64,000 bases of DNA, taken from assembly GCA_024220505.1 (NCBI GenBank), contig JAKZZE010000036.1, positions 248,001 to 312,000 of the forward strand, written 5' to 3'. Shown here one piece after another: positions 48,456 to 59,272 of the stretch. Under the pieces are notes generated by a model that was not told where the DNA came from, ran no database searches, and was given only the letters and a program-made list of their open reading frames with translations. The position numbers and the translations under genes are program-made. Source of the DNA: Rhizopus arrhizus (taxonomy: Eukaryota > Mucoromycota > Mucoromycetes > Mucorales > Rhizopodaceae). Each line of letters opens with the position of its first letter. Position 1 is the first letter of the stretch.

Positions 48456-48463
48456 TTTTAAAG

Positions 48464-48486
48464 AAAAAAAAAAAAAAAAAAAAAAA
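48464..48486 (-). promoter_or_regulatory. Coding-strand T23 tract upstream of the Thr-rich gene
   Basis: T23 on the minus strand ends about 8 nt before the ATG (then CTTTAAAA-ATG). No AG acceptor lies between, so here a splice-site reading is excluded and a poly(dT) leader or promoter is more likely. Confidence 0.45.
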
Positions 48487-49194
48487 GAAAGCTTGAATTG
48501 TTTTCTTGTTTATCACGCAATTTATTAGAAACGGAGTTTATATAGAATTAAACTTTTTTTTTTTTTTTCTTTGAGAAGATCTTTCATCTATAATGTCAGC
48601 TGTTTATTCATTTTAACTTACACATGATAGTGACTGTGGTGTAACTCGACCTATCGTCATCCTAGCTTTTGTAATGCACAAGTGATATTGAGCTCAGTCG
48701 TGAGTTTATTTATGAATCATGCATTATGAAACTCCGTACGATGAACAATGAAATAAAGTTATTCCTAGTTGATTGATAGCTTTGTTCTCAATAGTACTCA
48801 CATTGATTAATACTAAAATGAAATTAATAATCAATCTTACTTTTTAGTTAAATTTCTGAAAACAAATATAAAGTAGTTCACAAAGGCAATGTTTCATTGA
48901 TTTAGTTTATTGAGCTAATCTTTATAAATTCAATTTAAATTTTGTGTTACTTTATTAGATCAAATCCTTTGAATTAAATCAACTCTGCTTTCACTGTCAG
49001 TTGGATCGAATTCAATTAGCTCTTAAAGATGCTCATTTTTTTATTTTTGATAAAGAAGGAGGAGAGAAGTATCAGGCTTAGCTGAGGAATGGTCTTTTTA
49101 ATTAAAAAAAGTTTATTAAGAACCAAGAAATTCAGTTTGAATCAACTGGTTCCGATAATTTAGTAATAGGGAAACTTTTCCTAAGAAGGAAAGA
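48487..49194. other. Intergenic
   Basis: About 0.7 kb, AT-rich, with a T18 run near 48553-48569. No gene. Confidence 0.45.
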
Positions 49195-49315
49195 ATGACT
49201 CAGTACAATACTTATACTGACAAAGATCGCCAAAGATACTTTAGTACGAAAGAAGATGAAGCCAAAAGAGGCTGCATTAGCTGCACATATTAACCACACC
49301 ATCTGTTTGGATTGT
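49195..49315 (+). pseudogene. Tc1/mariner-like transposase N-terminus, frameshifted fragment
   Basis: One frame reads YTDKDRQRYFSTK and the next reads KKMKPKEAALAAHINHT. Together they look like the HTH start of a transposase in which KPKEAALAxHI is helix 2-3. The same KPKEAALA.HI block occurs in the fragment at 53.5-53.9 kb, so both come from one family. No DDE domain or inverted repeats are seen. Confidence 0.5.
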
Positions 49316-50543
49316 TTCACGAAATCGAAGCACATCAAGTGCTTGAGGTTTCGAAGCCGCAGAATTCATAATCATCTCGAACCAGTGGTACATTTTATTG
49401 ATATCAGCGTTCCATTTACAGCTAAGAATATTTTGACAGAGAATTCAACTATCAATTGCTGCATAGTCAGATATTCAGGTCCTGCTAAGAAATAATACGA
49501 AAGCATGAATGCAGGATTGATAAAAGTAAGTGAAAGAAGGAAATAAGCGAGATTTTATATAGCGTTTTTCGGTCATATTATCACTTTGATTAGTAGCATT
49601 GTTTGTTATTTGTTATGGAATATTTTATAACAAGGCTAATGGCTAAATATGATTATGAATACACCAATAAATGAATATAACTAAATGGACATGAAGCGCT
49701 CTGTAGCATGATAAAAAAAAAAAGGAGAGGGAGCTGTGCTTTTGCATATGTACTATTAGGTTGCTACTGTATAAGCTAATGAAGGCTTCTGGCTATTGAA
49801 ATCATGAATTACAGTATTAAATATTTTTTGCATCAGTCTTGACCTTCATAAGACGCTTTTGCAAACAAAATTAGTTATTTTTTGGTGGTAAATATGAAGG
49901 ATTTGCAAATGTTCATTTGGTACCGTTACATGTTTGACTCTCTAAGCAATTGATCACACCAGTGTTGTGAAGGATGAAGGCCTTTTCACGATGCTTGCTT
50001 TGCCTTTTGTTTCATTGCTGAGGGCAGTGGGCTGGTTTTACAGCGTTGCGACTCAATTTATAAAATGACTGTTGAAATTAAATACTGTTTATGTAATATG
50101 ATTGTTTATATACAGAATTGTCACTTTTATACTATACATCCTACTAGTAGATATATACTATTAGCAACTCTTATTGTAGTCATTTAATTACTATGTTTAG
50201 TCATCATTTGATCTTTTCTCAAAAAATAAATAATGTTCAATCTATCAAAGTACACTCTGACAGGTCAATATTTTAGTGTTTTTTTGTGCAACACTTTTTG
50301 ATGAGTGTAAGTATAATTTAGTCACTTTGTATTCGTTTTTGTTGTACTCTGATTCTTGATTGAGCCTATTAAAATTTGAATAGTTAATTGAATACTATAT
50401 TATGTAATACGTGCATAATGTATCATTTATATTATTATAATATATGATTAGTTGGAAGGTTGCTTACTATATTTCAAAGTGTGAATACGAGCTATAAAAG
50501 CAAGTAGCTATGAGTTTGTTCATATCGCTTATATTTCAAGTAC

Positions 50544-50596
<53 letters not shown>

Positions 50597-50822
50597 AGTA
50601 ACCTTGTATCTATTTACCACTTGTAATCATGAGTAGATGATGCTATATTAACTCTTTCGTAGATAACTAATTTATTCGCTAGGCAAATATAGCCCTTCAG
50701 ATTTCTTTCATTTAAGCAATAACAATTATAAATGATTTTATTTTACGTACAAATATGCATATTTTTTTTATATTCATTTATGCTGAAAATTAATAAAATA
50801 TTAATGGAAAAAACCAACTCTC
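49316..50822. other. Intergenic with a T16A35 palindrome
   Basis: About 1.5 kb of AT-rich sequence without a gene. The one conspicuous structure is the T tract followed directly by a long A tract at 50544-50594 (listed separately). Confidence 0.45.
50544..50594. repeat. T16-A35 homopolymer junction
   Basis: 16 T are followed without a spacer by 35 A, so the first 32 bases form a perfect palindrome able to extrude or hairpin. It may mark the meeting point of two retroposed tails or a replication-slippage hotspot. Confidence 0.85.
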
Positions 50823-51712
50823 CTATTCATCATTGCTTTCTTCGAACTCCTCCTCACAGTCCAGATCAGAGTACTCTTCTTCCGTCTCATCATCATCATC
50901 ATGTTCAGTAGCATCATCCAAAAACATGCCATCTAAGGCTTTTGGCCAAAAGACAGGGGTATACTCCAAGTGCACGGTGTTTGTTGAAGCTTCACTAGTG
51001 ATTTAAGACATCTTGTTGAGCACATTATTTCTCTTTTTTATTGTCATAATCTTCCTTTATGCTTACGATGAATGCCTGTAGTCATAGTACTAGTTATGTA
51101 TAAATAGTTCGATACCAGCAGTATTAATTTCTTACCTTCATAGTATCAATGCAATTTATTAATTCTTTTATACCACCATTGCTAACCGCATCCTTAGTGA
51201 TTGGGAATTGACATGCGGCTACTTCTTTAATAATATATAACTTAGGCTTAATTAGCTCTAAATTTAATAAACTAAACTCAAAGTTCATGATCACAAAGAA
51301 TGGGACTACTGCCTTACTGTTAGAGTGTCCCAGCAAAGAGTTCAAATGCTTCTTTGTTATGAGTGCCGCCTTTAACTTGTCTTTATATAGCTTATTACTA
51401 TTGGCAACTTTGGCAAATTCGCCAATCGAATAGTCCGATTGGTTACTTGATACTGAGGATAAGATACGAAGATCTACTTTTGGTTTTGAAAAGAGTGACG
51501 AGAAAGTATCAGGAACAGTATCCCCCTAATCCGTAATAAAGATGACGTTTAGTCAATTGTAATGAGATGATAAAGAAAGCTTACCAATTCAAGAAGAACG
51601 GCGAAATACTAAATGATTCTTCAATGATATGTAACCAGAATTTCAATTTGTAGTCCTTTTCAGAATACTTTGCAATAATTTTTGGATCAAGATAGAGTTG
51701 TTAGCTCACATG
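50823..51712 (-). pseudogene. Broken multi-exon gene of unknown function
   Basis: Minus-strand exons: LDPKIIAKYSEKDYKLKFWL to SISPFFLN, then an intron, WGDTVPDTFSSLFSKPKVDL to GGIKELINCIDTMK, then NVLNKMS-stop-ITSEASTN and an acidic tail ending EEEFEESNDE. YSEKDY-x-KFW, KVDLRI and GEFAKVAN blocks with a later VVPFFVIMNFEFSLLNLELI strand pattern recall, from memory, a large lineage-specific Mucoromycota family of unknown function. The TAA at 51003 interrupts the last exon, and no N-terminal exon is found, so the copy is probably dead. Confidence 0.5.
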
Positions 51713-51852
51713 TATGTCAAGACTATGAAAAATTATTGTTAGCTTGGACGAACAAGACAACATAAATGTACATTACATGTATTACATGAATCTGCATATT
51801 TCTTTTTCCACGCGTTGTTGTTTTGTTCTTGGAATTACTTTATAAATTTCAT

Positions 51853-53031
51853 TTAAGCAACAGGGATATCAGCAGAATTTGTACTGGTGACAGTAGGATT
51901 GGCAATTATCTCAGTCTGGGTAGAAAATGCGTCAGAAGTAGCAGTAACGTCAGTCGCATGAGGTGTGATGGAGGCTTCACCGTGAACACCAGTACTTATC
52001 AACGTGGGTTCGGAAGAAACAGAATCACGAACTAGGACCTGAAGCATAGGAGTTTTATGTGCTTTCTTGTTGGAGTAACTAGGATTGTTATGCGTGCTCT
52101 TTCTGGGGCAACTTCTGGACATGTGTCCGTGTCTGTTACAGTTATAGCAAATGATCGAACTCAGTTTCACAGGATAATCAGCAATAGCGTGGGCTGGACT
52201 ATGGCAGTATCGACAATAAGGTGGCATGGAACGCCAATGAGCATACACTAGAGGCTCACAGGAACGATTTTGGCCATACGTGTTATTATCATCGAGGGGC
52301 GAGAAATACCAGTGAAATTCATGCGATAAAGAGAAATCAGAAAACTCACGAAGTTTGAGAACAGCGTATCCTCCACCCGAAAAAACCCCAGTAGCTCTAG
52401 AAATAGTACCACTATTACAGACAGTGCCAAAGCGTGATAAATCAGCAAGCATACCTTCTTGCAATTGACAAAACCCGCCATCCTTATGACCATACTGACA
52501 CAGGAGACCATTAAAGGTGATCTTTAAGACCTCGGAATTAGGATAGAGTGAACGATAACAGTAAGATTTTGACTCGTAGAAGAGAAGTTTTAAGCCCTCT
52601 TCACAGACGTGGGATGTAAGATTTGGGGCAGAAAGTAACTTTGGTATACATTTTTCCATAATCCCAGCGAATACCGTTTTCAATGTTCCACAGGTGAGTA
52701 TTGTCCTCACAAACATCTTTTAATTCTTTCAGAAATGTTTCCTTATCCTAAACACAGGTTATCTCAACAAAAACGGACCCCCTGAGCGGCCCTTTTTAGA
52801 AATGGTTTTTGAATCTGATACAATGGGTTGCTACAATGAGTAATGCTGGCAGGCAAACTAGAAAATGTGAAACCGTCATTCATGGCTATGGGCGACTCAG
52901 CATAGCTGGATGGCTTCATGAAACATCTCACTACAGTGGTCCATTCTCTTTGGGTTTGGGAGTAGTTGTTGTTAGACAGGCCAACTTGTGGCTTAAAAGG
53001 TGGTAGCTTTTCAGTATTGGAAAGAACCATG
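51853..53031 (-). mobile_element. LINE D: ORF1-only remnant
   Basis: On the minus strand it starts C-ATGGTTCTTTCC (MVLSNTEKLPPFKP), the start shared with LINEs B and C. ORF1 is broken by a frameshift near 52770 and a TAG at 52748, then runs on to STNSADIPVA at 51853. The knuckles are CRYCHSPAHAIADY, where the last Cys is replaced by Tyr, and CYNCNRHGHMSRSC. No ORF2 follows and no target-site duplication is visible. Confidence 0.78.
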
Positions 53032-53518
53032 AACTAATATGAATTAAAAAATTCCTGAATAGAGTTGATTTTTGTTGTCGACTAAATTTAAAGTTGTGTC
53101 AGTTTCTGTCAAATGAACATGTCATATATCATACAGCTTTCTTCGTCTTATGGTATTACGTGGCAAAAGCTTCATGTGTGATATTAGTGTCTTGTAATGC
53201 CGATATTATATGTTTTTCGTAATCTTACCTCCTCTTACTTACTTTTTAGAATCTATTTGAAATAAGATACGCCATCATATAAAAAATCATAGAGCTTTCA
53301 ACTTCCCCATTTGATCTTACAAATTTTGTTTAATCGTGCATCCAAAGCAAGATCAGACTCAACTTTGGGTATTTTATCTAGTTTCTTTAGTGTAGATTGT
53401 AATGGTATTTTTGAGGATAAGATTAAAGGAAGATTTTTTACGATATGCAAGCATAGTTTCTGTTTTGAAATCAGGGAACAGAAGTACGAGCTAATTGACT
53501 CTTAAGAAAATTCATATC
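53032..53518. other. Spacer between LINE D and a transposase fragment
   Basis: 487 bp, no gene recognised. Confidence 0.4.
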
Positions 53519-53930
53519 TTATTTCATCGGTTTCTCAATCCATACCGCACGCTCCTGGAGGGTTTTCTCGCAGTTTATTGCAGCAGGATGTCGACTCACG
53601 ACTTTAAAACTAAGGTTACATTCCTCCTTCATGAACTCTGCTACGCTTGATTTTTTTTTAATTTCCAGTCCAGCGAGCTTCTTTATTAGGTCATTTACTA
53701 CGTCCTGAGTGGTCGCTGAAGCATCTTTGTCAAAGAATTTGATCAAATGTCCCTTGTGTTTCTTGTTGAGTCTACTGTCTGGTCTGTTAGGCGTACAGTT
53801 GGCTTTCTTCAAAGGTATATTTTTTCTAGATACTTATTATACGTTTGTTTCCACTTGCGTGCGGTATTATAGCTGATGTGTGTAGCTAAAGCAGCCTCTT
53901 TTGGCTTCATCACCTTTTGTTCAGATTTAT
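53519..53930 (-). pseudogene. Tc1/mariner-like transposase fragment (HTH region, frameshifted)
   Basis: On the minus strand SEQKVMKPKEAALATHISYN-TARKWKQTYNKYLEK (HTH) is followed, after a frameshift, by KKANCTPNRPDSRLNKKHKG, HLIKFFDKDASATTQDVV and EFMKEECNLSFKVVSRHPAA (second HTH-like, DNA-binding part). It ends before the DDE catalytic domain. Such a bipartite DNA-binding N-terminus is known for Tc1/mariner transposases. The copy is dead. It shares KPKEAALA-x-HI with the 49.2 kb fragment. Confidence 0.65.
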
Positions 53931-54273
53931 AAAACATATTCTTTGTAGTTCACTTGTTTAATTTTTTTATTGTAAGTTACTTCATTGTAAATATAGTGGA
54001 CATTACTGCTTTTTAAATTATAAAGTATGAATATGAAAACATAAACAATAGTTAGTCAACTGAGAATCTATTATCAATTCTTTATAAACAATAAAAAATG
54101 TCCATATTTTACCAATGTTTAAACTCGGGCTAAATTTAAGCGGTACTTTAGTAAATTCCTATTTAGCGGAATCATTTTGAAAGGCTACGGCAAAACATTT
54201 TAGGCTGTGAGGCTCTTTTCTATTCATCTTTATCCGAACTTTCAAATTTTTTTAATCTTTTTAATAAATTAAT
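53931..54273. other. Intergenic, upstream of the Zn2Cys6 gene
   Basis: 343 bp, AT-rich, no feature beyond T-rich sequence just before the ATG at 54274. Confidence 0.4.
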
Positions 54274-56956
54274 ATGCAAAACATTCAAAACAGTAATACG
54301 ACACCATTGTATTGGGGGGCGGAAGAAGGACTTAGCCCAACATATTCCTCTCCAACACCCTCACCGTCTCATTCAAATATTAAAAATTTAGAAACAAAAA
54401 GATCAAGAGTCAGTCGAGCATGTAAGAAAACAAACAGGGGGATGAGAAGATCTAGAGTTGTATTAAATAGTAAAAAATAGGTGACATTTGTCGAAGAAAG
54501 AAAACAAAGTATGTATGAATAAAAAATTAAGCATAACTCATTTTTATATGTATTCATGCATAAAAGATGTGATGCAGATGATACAAAGCAGTGTAAAACA
54601 TGTCTACAGTATGGTTGGGAGTGTACTTTTAACGATGTATGTTTATTATATCAAAACACAACATCTAATTCAATTGAATAATAGACAACAAAAAAAAGAG
54701 GGCCACCAAAAGGGTAAACAAAAGATGCAATGTTTGCTTTGTGTCTAATACGATATTTGCACAGTTATATCGAAAGCCTTGAAAATCGATTGAAAAGGAT
54801 GGAAAGTTTATTAGAACAAATACATCCTAAAGATCCTCATTCTGAATCAGCTGTGGATGAAGTAGAACAACCTCCTCAGAAGAAGAGAATAGTGACACCG
54901 ACGCAGATGCCAACCTCCATTGAACATACCAAGGCAACACGTTATCTTGGAAGTTCATCTGGATACTACTTGGTGAGAGATATTCTTTCAACAGATAAAG
55001 AAGTTGTTGAGAGAATAGAACACTATCCAAGGATTTCAGATGCTATCGGTACAGAAAACAAAGGACCTATAGCGATTCGTAAAATCAATACCAATGATGA
55101 TGATGTGATGATGGTGTGTGATAGGTCTTTAGCTGAACATGTCAATCGGTTAAAAATGGACAAGTCATATTTTAAAGATGATATTGCACCCAAAGAGTTG
55201 TTAAATGAGCTTTTGTTAAGGTAAACAAGATTTTTTTTTTGATTATGTGAAGCATTTACATCTACTAAAGGTTTTTCGAAATGGGTCATGACACCTTACC
55301 TGTGGTTGATAGAGAACCATTTATGGATGCCTATCAAGGCCGTATCCAACCTCCTCCTGCCACTGTCTTGGTTTACGCCATCTGGACGTATACTTTCTCA
55401 ATATTGCCACCAGGAGATCCTTTATTGAAAAAATACAACATTGAGGACAGTGAACACCTCTTTGAGGTCTTTTGGGAACATACATCAAGTATTATGAGAT
55501 CAGAATATTTGACTCCTAGATATGCTACCATCCAAGCCCTAGTATTGTTATGTATGATTCCAAATACTCAGAATGTGTTTCATAAAAACTGGGTGAGAGC
55601 TGGAATGGCTGTTAGAATGGTAAGTGTCTTGTTCAAATCCAAAGGAAATGCCCTTCTTATGTTTTGTAAAGGCGCAAGAGCTAGGGCTTCACAGAACTAT
55701 AGAAAAATTGCCAGTGACGAAAGATACGGTAGAGGCACGTAAAAGATTATGGTATTGTGTTTATGTGACGGATAGATGGATATGTGCTGTTATGGGTAGA
55801 CCCTTGGCTATTGCTGATGCAGACTGTGATGTTGATCTTCCTGAAATTCAGCAAGGCGGCAAAGACTATTCACTTTTTGTAAATTTCATTAAGTTGTCTG
55901 GCATTCTTGGTGAAGTACTTTCTCGCATTTATTCTCCCAAAGCAAAGGCTCGTGGGTATAAAAACACGCTGATTTATCATACAGTACTCAGTATCCATAC
56001 CATGCTGGATGATTGGTTATCTCAGCTACCTAACCATCTGCGAATTAATCTAGAAACAAACAGTACTAATCTAAGCGAGGCAGGTCCCTTGATTATTTGT
56101 TATCATGTTATCATTATCTTGCTTTACAGAACATTTTTAGTATCAAGTAAGCATGAAGTATTACCCGAACTATTTGATATGGCCAATGAACGCTGTACGA
56201 CATCAGCAAAAAGCATTGTTGATATCGCAAGGATACTCCTTCCATCCATCGTTACTTCTTTTGGTTGGAACTTTGCTGGTAATATAAAATTGAATTATAT
56301 CTATTGAATAATATCTATTGAATGATATCTTTACCTTCTTTGATTAGGGTTCGCTGTATTTCAAGCTACTCTTATTCATATATATAACTCTACCAGTTCA
56401 AACCCCGAATTGGCTAGTTCATCAAGGGCTTATGTACAAATTGCTATGGAAGAATGCATCAAAACTTTAGGGAAAACTGTAAAAAGCTTTCAGAAAAATG
56501 TAGTGAGTGTATTACAACACATGATGGATATTACGGGAGTGAGTAAAGAGGGATCAAGGCCAACAAATGCCACGGCTGCCTCGAGCGCCAATTTAGATCA
56601 TCATACAAACATTGGCCACTATACACATCGTCCTTGTTCTACAAAGCCCTCACAACCATCAGCGATGAGTATGCATACGATTGTTTCCAATTGGGAAAGC
56701 AACATGAGTCCAAGCAATGCAAGCAGTAGTAATGATAATTTACCAATGTCTCAAGAATTTGTTACAAATAATGCGGCGTGGCAATCATTGTTTGCCTCAG
56801 CAGCCGCGCCATTCATTGGAGATGAAGGCGACTGGCAAGGTATTACGAGTTACTTGCTTGCTATATTTTACTGACTTTTTTTTTTTTTTTACAGCAATGT
56901 TATCTGTACTCTTTGATGAATCTCAAATGAAACCAGAAGATAATTACATTTCGTAA
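54274..56956 (+). CDS. Zn2Cys6 fungal-specific transcription factor
   Basis: At least eight exons. The Zn2Cys6 cluster is spread over three exons: RVSRAC, then DICRRKKTK, then CDADDTKQCKTCLQYGWEC, fitting CX2CX6CX6-9CX2CX6C. A linker TTKKRGPPKG leads into a coiled coil (YIESLENRLKRMESLLEQI). The middle-homology domain (Fungal_trans) has MAVRMAQELGLHRTIEKL and RLWYCVYVTDRWICAVMGRP. The C-terminus is Ser/Asn-rich. It is a DNA-binding dimer in the nucleus. No cluster of target genes is obvious nearby. The last exon (MLSVLFDESQMKPEDNYIS) is reached by an intron with a T12 acceptor tract. Confidence 0.9.
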
Positions 56957-57063
56957 AGAAGGAGTATTCTATTTACTTTAGCCAAGGTTTGAGAGCGGCC
57001 TTTGCTTAATAACAATTTGACTGAGTGTAACATAAAAGGTTTTTATCTTCTCATTTTCCTTTT

Positions 57064-57067
<4 letters not shown>

Positions 57068-57130
<63 letters not shown>
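57068..57130 (+). promoter_or_regulatory. Coding-strand T63 tract upstream of the metacaspase start
   Basis: 63 consecutive T on the plus strand followed by AG, then 18 nt to the ATG. It may be the pyrimidine tract of a 5'-UTR intron or a poly(dT) promoter. Exact length may be affected by sequencing. Confidence 0.5.
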
Positions 57131-57132
<2 letters not shown>

Positions 57133-57148
57133 TGTTGTAAAAAAAACA

Positions 57149-58859
57149 ATGAATAGATATAAGTCCTCAAGTCAAGAAGAGAATAGCAGTAACTATGAAT
57201 ATGAGCAAACCTATTCTTCTCATACCTACTCCTATGTAAAAACTTTTTTTCAATAAAATAGTACACATTGGATACACAAATGACTAACAAAATGTAGACC
57301 TCGAACGAAAACGAGCATTCTTTTTCATATAAGTATCCATCTCACAGTGATAGTATCGATCCTGCCTTTACTCAGCAAGACTATGATAATCCCAATCCTA
57401 ATTATCCTCAACCCCCTGAGACAAAACACAATCCTGGTCCAGATCCAGGTAAAGTAACAAGTTTATTATAAAAACAAGGCGACATTTAAATGAGTACACA
57501 TAGTTCAATATGGCGGCATGGTTAGCCATGATGATGACGATGAGGATAATTTTTATTTACACATAGATCCTACTGTAGACCATGAAAGGCTGTCTGACTT
57601 TGAGCTTTCAAATTGTAAGTGTAATCAAAAAAGATAAAGTATTGACATCAGGATACTATAGGTGAAGGTAAAAAGAGAGCCTTGTTGATTGGAATCAACT
57701 ATTTGGGCACAAAAAATCAATTAGATGGTGTGTATAAAATTTGCTGCAATATATCACCATACTTATTGTCCACAATAGGATGCATTAATGACGTACAAAA
57801 CATCAAACGCTTTTTGACTACCTTGTATAATTTTAAAGAGGTAACTTGAACAATCTACACAGATTATATAAAAAGATGGCTTAGACAAAGACATCTAATG
57901 ATAGGAAGATATGGTTATCCTAACAGATGATCAAGAGGATTCTAAATTTATGCCTACAAAAGCAAATATTCTCTCTGCCATGGGATGGTTAATTCATGAT
58001 GCGGAACCAAATGATTCGTATGAATAACAATCCTTTGCTTTACTTTGTCCAGCTTACATTTTTTTTATGCTAGATTCTTTTTTCACTATAGTGGTCATGG
58101 CGGCAGAGTAGCTGATACAGATAATGATGAAGACGATGGATATGACGAAACAATTTATCCTTTGGACTTTGACAAATTTGATGGAACATCTGGTCAAATT
58201 CTAGACGACGTAAGATTTTTTTTTATTGATTTCATTTTGAACTCCCCTTTTGCCTTGGTCACTAAAGCAATTTTGATAGGAAATGCATGAAATTATGGTG
58301 AAGCCTCTTCCTAAAGGTTGTCGTTTGACTGCTATTTTTGACAGTTGCCATTCAGGAACTGTTCTTGACTTACCCTACATTTACTCAACAAAAGGTCTGA
58401 TCAAGGAAAACAATGTGTTTAAACAAGCTGGAATGGGATTTTTATCGGCTGGTATTAAGTATGCCTCTGGAGACAGAGAGGGAGCATTGAGCTCCATCCT
58501 ATCACTTGGTAAGGAAATCATGGAGTCTCGTCAGGTTTCTGATGAGGTTCGCGAAAGAAATACATCTTTAGCCGATGTGATTATGTTTTCTGGTTGTAAG
58601 GACGACCAGACATCCGCAGATGCAAAGGAAGCGGGTAGGGCTACAGGAGCTATGAGCTATGCTTTAACAAGTACGTAAAGAAAAGTACGGACGTTCAATC
58701 ATTTACCAATTTCTGTTAGCAACGCTCCGCGAAGACCCAAATCAATCTTATTACAAACTTTTGAACAACATTAGGCGTATTCTACGTGATAAATACTCTC
58801 AACGTCCACAGTTGAGCGCATCTCACCCTATAGACGTCTACCTTGAATTCAAATGCTAA
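57149..58859 (+). CDS. MCA1: Metacaspase (type I, Mca1/Yca1-like)
   Basis: Eight short exons read by eye. The N-terminal prodomain is Ser/Tyr/Pro-rich ([18 protein letters not shown]), as usual in type I. The p20 part has [32 protein letters not shown], the catalytic His in FHYSGHGG, and the catalytic Cys in IFDSCHSGT. The p10 part has [18 protein letters not shown] and ends [12 protein letters not shown]. Known: metacaspases are Ca2+-dependent, Arg/Lys-specific cysteine proteases in cell death and protein quality control. All catalytic residues are present. The start [12 protein letters not shown] follows a T63 tract. Confidence 0.94.
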
Positions 58860-59071
58860 GTGAATATTATTTAGCCATAAAAATCGGTCACCGCCTTAAG
58901 TTGTCAATAAATGTAAAGCCAAGCAAAAAAAAGTTTGTATTCTTTGTATCAAATCTATGAAAAAAAATATTTACAAAATTACAATTTCATTTTATTTGAG
59001 CATTCAAGTTAGAATGAGGATTTTAAAAGGCTACTTTTGATGGAAAAGATGAATTTAAGTGGTCAATAGAG

Positions 59072-59272
59072 ATGGATAATTATTACTGCTTCAAATATGA
59101 CAGCACGCGAAGTAGACATAATTCAAATTCATCTATTTATTATGACGCATTATCAAGATCAGCTTCTTCCTTTAGTCTTTATAATACTCCAAAAGAATTA
59201 ACTACTGTAATGCAAGAGCTTAGAATGAAAAAGGCACAAACTCAACCAAAATTAGCAATCCAAGAAAATTAA
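59072..59272 (+). CDS. Small Ser/Tyr-rich protein, hypothetical
   Basis: 66 residues, MDNYYCFKYDSTRSRHNSNS to QPKLAIQEN, single frame. Ser- and Arg-rich, with a short helix KELTTVMQELRMKKAQ at the end. It has protein-like composition, but no domain is recognised and the frame could be chance. Confidence 0.35.
   Translation: MDNYYCFKYDSTRSRHNSNSSIYYDALSRSASSFSLYNTPKELTTVMQELRMKKAQTQPKLAIQEN

Noticed and set aside
57002..57256. Frame through the T63 tract encoding poly-Phe fused to the metacaspase start
   Set aside because: The poly-Phe stretch only reflects the T tract; the real start is the ATG at 57149.
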